Of a DNA stretch of 64,000 nucleotides, positions 40,291 through 51,658 are shown piece after piece; within the stretch, counting starts at the first letter, position 1, and each line of letters starts with the position of its first letter. Position numbers and translations under genes: made by a program. The notes under the pieces were generated by a model. It searched no databases, was not told the origin of the DNA, and saw nothing but the letters and a program-made list of their open reading frames with translations. Source of the DNA: Cyanoderma ruficeps (Eukaryota > Chordata > Aves > Passeriformes > Timaliidae); contig VZDJ01000116.1 of NCBI GenBank assembly GCA_008694505.1, positions 20,632,913 to 20,696,912 on the forward strand. Reading direction: 5' to 3'.

Positions 40291-40428
40291 CTTTTGGATA
40301 CCATTCAAGATAAGATGTCTGGATAGGGGGCCCATGGGAGTATGCCAGGAGAGGGAGCAGAGCTGCTGACAGACTAGTAATGCTGTGACAGGAAGCCAGT
40401 TCTGTCTGTGAGCTTGGAGAAGGAAGTG

Positions 40429-40446
40429 TAAGGGTTAGGGTTAGGG
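40429..40446 (+). repeat. Short interstitial telomeric motif
   Basis: Three consecutive hexamers read TAAGGG-TTAGGG-TTAGGG, followed by one extra G and then GTGTAAGG. This is the vertebrate telomere repeat in its G-rich orientation, two perfect units plus one with a single change. Short interstitial telomeric sequences are known from vertebrate genomes and are usually attributed to telomerase-assisted repair of double-strand breaks. At this length (18 bp), chance in a G-rich neighbourhood is also possible. Confidence 0.7.
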
Positions 40447-42771
40447 GTGTAAGGTCTCGAGCCCAATGCTTTTTCCTTGTGAAAGAATTTCCCTTCCTTA
40501 GTAGTACACTTCCCTCTTATCCACCTAGTCCACAGACTTCAGTCAGTGCCTGTGCAACTGAGTGGCTTTTGCAGGGAGCATTATAGATGGCTTCATCTTC
40601 TATGTGCAGAGCAAGAGTGATACATATCCTAAAGGACAGGGGCTGGCTGGCCATGTTGGGGTTTCATGTCTCCTGTGAACCCAAACCCTTCATGGTGATA
40701 TTAAATAGGAGCTCACAGGTGGGTTGCTGCCAGAGTCTTGCTCTGGGAGCCTGTGCCATGGGATAGACATCACCACTTGCTGGAGATTCACAGTGTGGGA
40801 ATACCTGGGGCTGGAGACCAGCACAGGTGGTTGATCCAGGATCGTTCTCTGAATTCTATCTTCTGTGCCTGTCTCACTTTCTCTCATCCTTTTCTCCCCA
40901 GCCATAAAACTCAACCATGTACCTATGTGTGCCCCAACTTTATTTACTACTCCAACAGTACATGGGCAGCAGGTGAGGTCCTTTGTGTCAAGTGCCAGGA
41001 CCAGCCCCACATATCTGGGTCTCAATGAATTCCCCCAGCCTTGCAGAGCAGAAGAGAAAGCAAATAAATCAGTCTGAGATTGACTTTGCACATTCCTCCT
41101 CCTCATAGAAATATTGCAAAGAATACATTTAATTTTAAAAATGTCCACAATCTAAATAACAGCTGCTTTGGGCTAGTTTACTTCGTGTTGTAGCTGTGTG
41201 TTTATTTAACAGTGACTTTAGGCTACAGCATTCACTGCCCATGGTGTTGCCACAAAAACAGCAGTAGCACCTGCCACATTTTCTGCCTTCTCAAATGTAA
41301 AGCCCTGTCTCACAGAAGCTCAGGCACGCCCTGGCTGATGGCAACCTCATCCTTCTGCACGATGGTTTAAAAATAACACGAACACCCAGAGCAAGTTCAG
41401 CTTTTCCCTGTTTCTCCAGTTTCCTGAGAGCACAGCCAGATGTTTTTAGACCATGTTAGGGATGTCCCAGGAGTTGTGGAAGAGGTGGCAGTGTTGGGAC
41501 CAAACAAAGGAGGTGGAGGGAGAAATGACTAAGCAACTATCAGTTGTAGGAGGTGGTTCCAGCATCAATTTATTATTTTACATTTGATCCTCTGCTGCAC
41601 ATTTCTGTGTCATCATTCTGGTGCTGAGCGATTGCATCTTCACACACTAAAAAAAGATGGTAAGAGGTTATGCTGACTCAATGTTTTTAAGGCCTGAGCA
41701 AGGTCAGAAGAAACTAAAGTTGGTTACCTGCATCTGAATCATGTAGTGCTGTAGTTGCAACAGGCAGGGCTCTTCTCTTGTGGGGGATGCTTCATCATTT
41801 CAGACACATCATCTGTGACTTGATCCAACTTTCAGTCATAATGGTAGAAAATTGGTAGATCTTTTTGGAGCCTGACCTTCATGAGCATCACTCACAGAGA
41901 CCTCATCTGCAGTCATCATGGAAAAACAATCTCAGGTGCTAACGCAGAATTTACTGTGCACAGCTATAGTAAAAAAAGGTTTGAGAAGCATTCATTTATG
42001 CTGTACCCTCTCCTGCTTTGTGACCTGGTCCAAGACATTACCAGCCATGATCCTCCCTTGACTTCCTTGGGGCACCTCTTCCACAGGGCACCAGATTTGA
42101 GACACAAAAGGGCAAAGAACCAGAGAAGCTTCTGTAGAAATCACCAAGTAGACAAGCTCCAAACAGCTGGGAGGGGTCTCCAGGCCCTGTGACATCTGGG
42201 GTGGCAGTCTGATGAGGCAGCAGTCATTATACTAGGGAGAATCAGATTAAAATATCAAAGCAGTTTGTAGAACAATAGAGTATGCTTTTTCACACAATTT
42301 GTTTTGAACACTGTGGTGAATGAAAAATGCACTTTAAATATGGAGATAGTATCTTTGGTTCAGGAAGTCTCTGGTATTTCTGGGGAAGTGTCCCTACAGG
42401 CTTTCCTGTCATTTACATCTTCCCGAGGCATCTGTCACAGCCTGCTGTCAGAGACAGGACGCCTGCCTTCAGTGACCAGACAGGTTGGCTGGCCTAGGAA
42501 CAGCCTGTCCCTGGCACAGGTACAACACCCCACTGCAAAAATCACCATCTTCCCATAGCTCATTCACAGTTCCCTGCTTGGGGGGAGGCTTTCAGTGCAG
42601 AATTTTGCTCAGTGGTGGCAAGGAAGTTCATCCCTTCCCCGAAATCTTCGTGCCATTGGAGTAGGATGTTTGGGGGTTGGGAAAATCTTGCCGGATGACA
42701 GTGTGGGCTATTTCTGCATGACCTGGTCCTGAGCAGGTGGTAGCCAACTAGCCTGGCCTCTCATGTGTGAA
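40447..42771. other. Noncoding DNA
   Basis: I see no supported gene. The frames at 40690-41148 (minus, 152 codons) and 41881-42192 (plus, 103 codons) overlap open frames on the opposite strand, have no recognisable domains and lack convincing splice sites. Confidence 0.5.
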
Positions 42772-42794
42772 TGATGTTTTGCTAATGTGTCAAT
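42772..42794 (+). repeat. 23-bp word shared with the hairpin at 49.8 kb
   Basis: The 23 bases from TGATGTTTTGCT to ATGTGTCAAT are identical to 49813-49835, the left arm of the inverted repeat 7 kb downstream. A perfect 23-bp match within 64 kb is not expected by chance (rough expectation well below 0.001, ignoring composition). The match ends abruptly on both sides. It may be part of a dispersed element I do not recognise, or a donor template for the hairpin. Confidence 0.75.
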
Positions 42795-43228
42795 TCTCAT
42801 ATGTTCTCATAGTTCTGGAGTCTTCAGACAATGTAAGAGAAAGGCCCTGCCTGTTTTATCAAGGGCTGCTTAAGAGTCTCCACAGTGTTTAGAGATTTGC
42901 TACATTTCCTTCCTTTTACAAGAAGACAAAGTACAACCAGGAAAGACACTTTGGAGACCCTGTGTACCCTATGGTAGAAATGCAAACTTTCCTATGCCAT
43001 CATGGGTTTTCCAGTACACCTGGCCATCAAGCTGACCAGCATCAATTTATTGGCATTCAGCATTCCCAAATACCTGAGCTGTTTGTGAATGCCTGTGGAT
43101 GTCTAATTTACTACTGAACAGCAGCTGAGCCAGAGAAACACTGTTGAGTATGAACTGTTCCTTTCTCCTGCTGCTCATTTTCGGCTGGCCATGCTGCTCC
43201 TGGCCAAAAGTGCAGCACCACAACATAA
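42795..43228. other. Noncoding DNA
   Basis: This is the interval between the 23-bp shared word and the CR1 copy. No gene or element is recognised. Confidence 0.5.
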
Positions 43229-43516
43229 TAAGGACATGGACTTCTTAAAGCAGGTCCAGAGAAGGTCATAAAAATGCTCAGAGGGCTGAAGCACCTCTCC
43301 TCTGAAGACAGGCTGAGAGAGTTGGAGTGGTTCAGTCTGGAGAAGAGAAGGCTTCAGGGGAGGACTTCTCTCACCTTCCAGGACCTAAAGGGGCTGAAGG
43401 AGGCTCAGGAGGGGCTTTTCTCAAGAGTCCTGTAGTAAAGCATAGGACAAGAGGGAATTGGAACTAGATGAACTTTAGGGTCCCTTCCAACCCAAACCAT
43501 TCTATGATTCTGTGAT
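43229..43516 (+). mobile_element. CR1 LINE 3' region with internal deletion
   Basis: The left part (about 43229-43456) follows CR1 consensus from memory: AGGACATGGACTT, then TCAGAGGGCTGAAGCACCTCTCC, GACAGGCTGAGAGAGTTGG, CAGTCTGGAGAAGAGAAGG and ATAGGACAAGAGGGAA. The right part (about 43457-43516) is the terminal segment (GGAACTAGATGAACTTTAGGGTCC, then ACCATTCTATGATTCTGTGAT). The couple of hundred bases normally between these parts in CR1 are missing, so the copy carries a large internal deletion. The orientation is plus, the 5' end is truncated and the tail is the normal 8-bp repeat. The upstream boundary could lie about 15 bp further left. Confidence 0.93.
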
Positions 43517-46500
43517 TTATGTGCTTTTTGAATTACACTGTGCCAGACCTTCTTCACATCAAGCACGTCAGTATGTCCAGCTCACATGAGTCACCTCTGT
43601 CACAGCTGAGGGTGTCCATGGATCCTGATGGGGAAATCAGGCCACTGGCTGCAGAGGTGACATTGCTAGAAGGGTGCCAGCCTGGTTTCAGTGTCCTGGT
43701 TTTATTTGCTCGCCCAGATGTTCCACCCTGCACTCCACCCATGGTTAGCACGGTGTTAATTACTGGCCATCCCAGCGAGGATTGCTTTAGACTGAACGAT
43801 TTACAGATTAGAGCAGTGTGGGTCACTCTGCCAGGGCAGGTGAGCTGTGGTTAGTAGGACGCCGTGACACACTGCCCCAAGCAGTATCCGGCAGGATTTG
43901 GCATGGCTGTAGAGAGGGAGCTGTGCCAGGGCACAGCGGGACACGGCCGGAGAGCCTGGCTGAGCGCCGGGCCCGTGTGCCCCCTGCACGGGCTGCAGCA
44001 AACAACTCCCTGGGATGTGCTTGCCAAAACAAGCCTCAAGGGCATGGCTTTCGTAGCAGCTTTTAAACAAAACTGATCTCCCCTTGCCAAGACAGCCTAA
44101 GTACGTAACAGTGATGTTTTTGTGGCTGGGACAGGGGTTCACGTCATGTGGGTGCACTACCAGCCCTGCTACTGCTTTCTGTGAGACCTTGGGCAAACCT
44201 CATGACCTCTCCATGCATCAGTCTCCACACGAGTCTGGCTATGAGAGGGTCTGGAGGCTAGGGAGGCTGTGGCATCGCCCAAGGACAAGGAGCCCCAGGA
44301 ATACTCAGAGGGGTAGCTAGTAGGTGGTCCTTATCTGTTTGGTTTTTTTTTCTTCTTCAAAGTATTGGATCTGGCTGAAGTCTTTGCAGCTGGGCGCAGC
44401 ACTGCCCATCAGTGTGAGCTGGGAATCCCTTTCTTAGGACTTGCTTTTCCACAGTGCTTCCTTACCCTGACAGGGGGATTGGAGAGAGTGACACTGGCTG
44501 CACAGCCCAGCCCAGCCCAGGGCAGCTGCAAAACTCTTTCTGTTCTTTTGAAAAGCTAACGGAAAAAATGATGATAAGCTAAATCCAGATCTATGCAGCA
44601 ATTATATGGGGTTCCAGACCTTGCACCTGTAGCATAATACATAACAGAGCCAGATAACTACCTCGCCTAATGATTGCTCTGGACAGAATACAAATCACAT
44701 TATGCAGGGTGAGCTGAAAGCCATTTTTCAGTCAAAGCTGATGAGCTTGCAAAGACTTTCCTTGCCCAGCTCTCTCTGACTGCAGGTTTGTCCTCTTCTC
44801 CTTGGAATCCTTCCTGTTATTTTTCTATCTTCCTGTTGCAGGATGCAACATTCATTACAATAATAGATCAAACTTTGAGTGGAAAAACTCTGCTTTATAG
44901 TTGTCTTCAAGATTTCCCAGTTTTGTTCCTGTTTACAAATCTGCAGCCCTGACCTCCCAGCTCACCCTGTCAGGTACAACGTTGTAATAACATGGCAAAA
45001 CCAAATACAGTGGGTCTGTGTACATACTGATAATTAGCAGGTAGGTGTTCTCACAGGATGCTTTGATGGGCAAAAGATGGAACAAGAAGACTGCATCCCA
45101 TCCCTCACTGCAGTCATAGTTAATTCTTATTTAGAGGACTCTTTCCAAAAACATCTCAAAATCAGTCCTGTTATTTAAAAGCAGACCTGAAGTCCTCGGT
45201 ACTTAAATCACATCTAAAACACAACAGTGGGCACCTAGTAATGAGTTCTTAGCTACTGTTAATCACCCAAACATGAGGTTTAAACTAGTTGTATAAATCC
45301 TCCTGTAGTTCAAGGAGAGAAGCACTAAAAAGGCTGTTCCATTATGCTCTTAGCTGCCATCTTAAAAAGGAATAAGTCTTCTCTGGAGATACCTTTGTTT
45401 AGGAGCTTACACAACAGGGAAAGATGAAACTCCTGAGTACCAGCCATGGGCAGAAGAGGAATCTCACCCTAATGGCACAGCTGCTCTGGGAACTCAACCC
45501 AAGCTTAAAATTACTGTGTTAATTTCTTAATCTTAGAAAGTCCAGTGCTTTAGAAGCCCTGACTAGACATCCTGCTCTGGCTCTCTGAACCTAAATATTT
45601 TCAAAATCTGGTCAGACATACTCTCAGCAAGTGTTCCAGATGCTCTAGTGAGATATACAGAAGGAAGCTGGGAGGCAGAACAGCAGTATTGGTACAAGCA
45701 TGTTTGAAGAGGTTTTTATTGACTTGGTTTCTGTGGGGGTTTTGCTTGTTTGTTTCCTGTTACTCTTATGTTATCAGCATGGAAATACTGAATTATGTGA
45801 CCAATGTAGCCAGTAAGACTAGCCACAACTATTATATAACGTCTGGTTGTAGCAAACATCTCAATAATTATTTCTTTGATTGCAGTGCAAACATATCCTG
45901 TGTACAATATGTGGGTTACTGGGTAGAGCTATGTCATGACTCAGGATGAGCCAATATTATAAGCAACTGTTAATGAAGGGTGGAATTTTCGGCAGTTTCT
46001 CTGTATTGACCAGTTTCTATTCCCACTGAAGGTAGTGGCTGAGGAGGGAGGCTCTCAGGAAGGGAAATCTCAGGTGATTTATGGGGATTTGGCTCATGTC
46101 AGAAGGTGGTGGGCAGGTATGAGAGGAGTTTTATCACAGCAGAGACTTTTCAGCATCTCAAGGACAGTAGGAGCATTCCTGCACTGGTACAAAAGGTTGG
46201 CTCTCGTGCTCCTGCCCTTCTGCATCTCACATTTCACCAGCCCAGGGTCTACAGGGATATGGGTCAGAGCAAAACAAGTCCCTCATGGGTGGTTAGATAT
46301 CAGGACAGTGTCTCTGGCTCAGGAAACCCTTGGGCACGGAAGGGGAGAGCGTGCTGGGGAAGCTTTGCCGCCTGTGCCACCTCACACTTTTCCCTTAGGC
46401 AACTGCTATGGGCAACTGCTGGAGACAGGATACTGGGTTAGAAGGGTCTTTGGTCTCTCTCAGGGTGGTTGTTTTCATGCTGTGTTCTGTTAGATAGTCT

Positions 46501-49500
46501 GAGGCTCTTTCTGTATTAAAAATAAAGCCTCTAATTCTCGTGTTTCCTTATGGAAAAAAAAAGTTATTTTGGTATCCTGCTTATATAACTGTAATAACTT
46601 TTGTTCTCCCCACCACCAAAAGAAAAGCAAAAGGCTTTTGTGTTGTATATTAATGAAAGGGGTTTCCTCTGAACAAAAAATGTTTGGAGCATAGCTAAAA
46701 TTTCTGCTTGGGAGAGGTTTGGTCCCTTCATCTGGAGACAAGAGATCTTATACAGCCTTTCTGAGCCATTACAAACCCACATCCCTCTGATTTTAGTAAC
46801 GACTTTTAAAGACTTATCCTCTCGCTGTACCTATTTTGTGACATGGATATAGCACCCAGCTCTCAAAGGAGGAGAATTAAGAGGCTTTATGACATTTTAA
46901 AGGGAGAGACCTTAAATTGTGTTCCACCTTTCATTTGGAAAGGGAAAGCAGTACAGCAGCTTCCAGGAACCACAGCTCAGCCCCATTATGGATAAATGGC
47001 ATGAGACAATTTAACTCATCTAGAAAGGAAAACTAGGGAAAGGTGACAGAAATGGAGAGGTAAAATCTGGGCTACCGACAGGTAGATAAAAATTATACAA
47101 AGTCACAAACAGATTCAGGAACAAAGCACTGGTCATCTGACAGCCTGTCCACCCTCTGTGCAAATATTATTCATCAGGTGAAAGAATTATTCTCATGAAT
47201 CACTGACTTGTAAGAGATTTTAGAAACTCACAGCGGTGATGGAGTGATTGACTGGATTTTGAGCTTGCCTACTCACTCCTGGGAAAGCCACATTCAGGAG
47301 AAGAAATTGGTACCTAAGCACCTGAAATGCCATGCAGCGTATGAAAGGTGGACAGTACACTGGTTTGGGGTTGGGGCTTTTTTGAAGTCTAAGGTTTTTT
47401 TCAAAAGTTCCTCTGCAACTAAAAAGCAGAAGTGGTTTGAATTTTCCTATTTTGAAACCTTCCTCTCTGTAGTGTAATTTGGGATGTTATTGAGGGATTT
47501 TTTTTAAGAGAATACATCCAAAAGAACCCTACACCGAGTAATCTCTGTCTAGTGTTGGAACAACCCCAGACAGTGCCACAGATAAAACAGGAGCTTTCCA
47601 TCTGTACAGTTTCACTGCTGTTCATATTTATTTCTGGTAGGTAGCTGCTTGGTTTGCCAGGGTGGCTCACCTGCTGCTGATGTGAACAGGAGCTGTCGTG
47701 GGCATGTGGGGCACACCTTTTTCCATCTGCTTCAGCCTGTGAGCTGGGAGGAGCTCAGTTCACTCTGCTCTGCTGCACAGAGGTTGGCTCTGAGTTCATG
47801 CTGGGCTGGGGCTGGGGGAAAGCCACTGGCTGCTAAATCAGTGCAGCTGCAAAACGTCCCCCTGAGGTGTCCATGTCCATCAGCAGCCTCCTGGGTGGGA
47901 AGGATGGCTGTGTGCTCAGAGGCTGGAGGAGGTGGTGGGAGGGCAGACTGCCTGGCTGAGCATGTTCTGCCAGAGGTAGGTGCTGGCCAGAGTTTATAGA
48001 AGGGCTAACTAGTGCTTTGTATTCTGAACCCCTGGGAATGCTGGAGTGCATAGCCTCAACCTGGGAAGGAGGTTGGATCCACTTTACATGGGCATTACAA
48101 ATTACCATTAGCTTTATCGCCCCAAAATTCTTCACCGTGTATGCAAAGTTGACTTGGCAGTAGCCCAGAGTATTTTCCACATTCGATATGTAATTACTAC
48201 ACCTTCCCTTTGGATTCTCCACTGCTGCATACATGATTCCTGTTGAGCATCTTAGGTTATAAATGCCTTGAGACAAAAATGGTCTTTTGGGTCTGTGTTT
48301 ATCCAGGATCTGGCTTCCTGCCAGTCTGGTCAGAGGCTGGAGTCTCTTAGTACCTGCACATCACAGAGAAAGATTAATCATAACAATCCTCAACCTCCTG
48401 CGTGACTGGGTGATGAGTCCTCCCACACTTCTGCAGTTCCAGTGCATACAGGAGATCCATTGCAGTGTGTGACTTTAGAGTGACCCAGTTCAGAAAGTCC
48501 AGACATTTTTCATGGATATTAAACATCAGGTATCATGTGCTGCTTTTGAGGTACAGTAAATATCTCCTGTGCTGTGCTCAATCTTTCCACAAGAAGCACT
48601 TTGCCAGCTCAGAGTTGCTTATGCTCTGAGCACCACTGACCTCTTAGTACAGCTGAGGAAACTGGGATGCGGGGGGGGAGAAATTTATAACCAGAAAGCA
48701 AGAGAGGAGAAAACTCCACTGTTCAGACCTTTATGCTTATTCAGATGATGCTGACTGCCCTGCAGCTCCCCATCACAGTGTCCTAAGTCCTGGGAGCCTC
48801 CCAGGTAAGGTTTAGCAAGCTGCCTTGAGCAGTATAATGTGGCTCTGACCTGCTGCTGTGAGAAGGTTGGAGAGCAGGATGTGTCCTCCTGGACATGTCA
48901 GCATCCCTGACTCTCTGCAGCTGTACTGCCCTAGCTGATGATACCCCACTGGCCACACTGGCAGCAGAGGTGTCAACGGAGAATGTGAGGGGTCGAGGAA
49001 TGGGGGAGGAGGCTTCTTGTTGCCTAACACAGGAACCAACTTTCTTGTTGGATGTGGGTGTTGCAGAGGAGCCAGGTCTGCTTTGTGTTGCTTGAGTCAC
49101 AAGGGATCTGTGCTTGCAGGAATAAATGTGCCAGTAGCAGCATAAGTGTGTGGGAGAGAAAAAGTATTTGGGGTGGTGCCATCCACCTCCTGCTCTGGCC
49201 CGGCCCCATCATCTCCTCACAGTTCCTCCCAGCTGCAGCACAGGCTGCTTTGCTGCTGCTGAGGGGCAGCAGCTGGACACTCTACATCAGTACATTGCGT
49301 ATGTGCAAATTAAGCGGCAGCACAAACAGGGAGTTGGCAGTAAATATGATTTATCTGCCATGCCAGAGTCCCATTGAAAAGAAAGGGAGCCAAGTGATAG
49401 GACTCAGTCCTTGAATCGGCTCCTGACAACTCTTGCCAAAGGACTCAGCCTGGAACGTGCAGATTGGATTCATGGAGTCAGTAATACCAGGCTTAGTGCC

Positions 49501-49805
49501 TGGTTATGATCCTCCTCTTTACCATTTCCTACACTTCCTGCTGGGATGTGCCTGGATGAAGACAAACAGCACTGACAACTCTAAGGACTCAGCTGGCTAA
49601 AGAGGATGTTGATGCATGAAGTCTTTGGTCATCCTGTAGATCCTTAGAATGGCTTAATACACTCCTGAGCCTTTTGTTTGTTTGTTCATTTTGCTATTTT
49701 GCACCATTTTACTTTGCTTCATCGACATTCATTTCTCTGTTCCAGGATCCAGGCATTTCTGTAGCTGGAGCAGGGACACATCAGCAAAAGACAAAACAAA
49801 AAAAT
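43517..49805. other. Noncoding DNA, locally GC-rich at 43.86-44.0 kb
   Basis: I see no supported gene. Immediately after the CR1, 43519-44200 is open in several frames on both strands, which reflects GC-rich, stop-poor composition. A small cluster of about eight CpGs lies at 43937-43976. A G8 run lies at about 48671-48678. A CAGCC tandem (three units) lies at about 44503-44520. The plus-strand frame at 46035-46493 (152 codons) starts at a non-ATG codon and has no recognisable domain. Confidence 0.5.
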
Positions 49806-49868
49806 AATGGAGTGATGTTTTGCTAATGTGTCAATAAAATTGACACATAAGCAAAATATCACTCCATT
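49806..49868. repeat. 63-bp near-perfect inverted repeat (30-bp arms, 3-base loop)
   Basis: The left arm at 49806-49835 and the reverse complement of the right arm at 49839-49868 match at 28 of 30 positions. They are separated by only AAA. The two mismatches are internal (positions 12 and 20 of the arm). This is by far the longest hairpin I found in the window. Flanks show no clear target-site duplication and no terminal motif of a known DNA transposon. The left arm shares 23 identical bases with 42772-42794. It could be a MITE-like foldback element, a fold-back duplication from template switching, or a hairpin RNA precursor. The very short loop argues against a normal microRNA precursor. Confidence 0.93.
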
Positions 49869-51617
49869 CATTCCCCACTGGAGGGAAGTCACCAGTCATT
49901 GTGTTACAGGATGTGGGTAGGAGCTGCAGTAACCCCCTGACCACCTCAGTGAGAAGCAGCTCCTACCTTTGAATAATGATATGGGTGTTGCTGGGAAATC
50001 AAAGGTCATCTCCTGTTTTAGGAGGTGGAGACTTAAATGGAGGAAGGAGAAGCTTACAGCCAACATCTGACTCTGCCTGCATTTAATTATCTAATGTGCC
50101 AATGCACAAATACCAGCTCTGCTGACCTCAAACATGTAAAAACCCCAAGTCAACCCACTTCTCCTTGTCCCCCCCAGTGTGGGTTTTCTATGCAAAGAGA
50201 GTACACTGGTGTTCTTGCTTCCTTTTTATGTTGAAGCCTTCAGGGGACATGGTTTGCATTTGTCTTTAATCAAAGCAGCTGCCTTGAGGTAACCTGTAGG
50301 ACCACAGGAGCTGAGCTTGCAGTGCATCTCACAAGCCAGTCAAAAACTTGTCAGGTCCTGCCACTTGGATTGCTGGGATGTCGTGGTCAAATACACAGAA
50401 CCCTGCAGCAATAAGAAAACTGAGGGTAAAAGCCCTGTGTAAAAGTGGAGGTGTGTTGAGAGAGTTGGGTAGACAGTCTCGCACATCTGAGTAACTCTCT
50501 GGCAAAGCTGCAGCCCTTTTCACTTCCTGGTCTGGACACCACTTCCCTGAGGATAATGGATGAGATAATATCCATGGCAGGAAGGCATCTGGATTTGGGA
50601 GTGTTGGGGTTTTTCTTAGCCAGGACTCCTAGCACTTAGGAATGGCTGGTTCTTGTCAGAAACTTATCTCAATTGATCCAAGGACTCTCTGTAAATGAGC
50701 AGCAGAAGTTTACTGTAATATGAAGCAATTCTCTATAGTGTAATCACCTTCTCAGGAAGCACTTTAAATATTTTAATTGACTGTCTCCTGCTTTACAGGC
50801 ACTCCAAACAGTCTTAGGTGGCAGGTTATAATATGTGCAAGGCTCCACAGCCCAGAAGGCAGAGAGACTTGGGTTTGACTGCGGGTTTCCAGCCATACTC
50901 CACTGTGGGGATTTCTCTTATGAATTATTGTAAGCATTATTTCTATTTTTACATTTCCCTTTGTAGGAACAGTGAAATTCCCTTTTTGCTCACTCTAGTA
51001 TTATCTGATGTGTCTCTGCTGCAGTTAACATTTGCTCTATGGGACTTAAAATAGATGTTGCATTACTTTATACCTAGACCCTCAAATTATCCGTTTATAT
51101 TAGCACTTCCAGGCTGATTTAACCAAGTTTTATCTGCAAATTCCAGCCTACTGTGAATCCTGCACCTGATTCTAAGGCATATTGCTGGTGACTTCAGAGT
51201 GACCCTTGATCAGTTTGAATGGGCAGGAGCACATCAAGACACAGTCTTTGTGCTCAGTGCTTTTACAGCTCTGCTCTGTGTTAACCTGCCTGCACTTGGA
51301 CCATGGGACTCTATTTCCCGAGCCCTTTTCTTGCTCATAATGCTGATGGATCAATAGGGCCATTGTACCCTTCCACCTTATGCAGGTGCTTTTATTTAAT
51401 GCCAGCCAAAATGTTTAAGACAAAGCACAGGGACTGTACAAGCCCACTAGTACTGGTTGGGTAGGTGCTATGAATTAGTTGACAGGTTTTAATCCAGTAA
51501 AGCCTGGTTAACACTGTCCTTGTGCCCTAAGCTGATTATGATAAATAGGCATGCTGTGTCTTAGCAGACGCCTGAAATCAGATCAAGCAAATGCAGTTAG
51601 ACCAGCCAGGCAAGTTG
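49869..51617. other. Noncoding DNA
   Basis: I see no supported gene or repeat. Short open frames are chance-like. Confidence 0.55.
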
Positions 51618-51658
51618 TTTTTTTCTTCTCTTTCCTTTTTCTTTTTTTTCCCCCTTTT
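51618..51658. repeat. 41-bp polypyrimidine tract
   Basis: The plus strand is uninterrupted C/T for 41 bases, mostly T-runs with C spacers and a terminal CCCCC. It could be the remnant of a reversed poly(A) tail or simple low-complexity DNA. The CTCCCCCAG that follows looks like a splice acceptor (CAG ending at 51669), but I found no convincing exon after it. Confidence 0.8.

Noticed and set aside
40075..40369. Ser/Pro-rich and Gly/Glu/Lys-rich repeat 'proteins'
   Set aside because: These frames are simply the two strands of the GGGGAA microsatellite read as codons.
46035..46493. Plus-strand frame of 152 codons
   Set aside because: It begins at a GTG, which is not a normal start in a vertebrate gene, and has no domain or splice support.
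49806..49868. microRNA precursor
   Set aside because: A 3-base loop with nearly fully paired 30-bp arms does not fit a typical precursor, which needs a larger terminal loop and basal segments.
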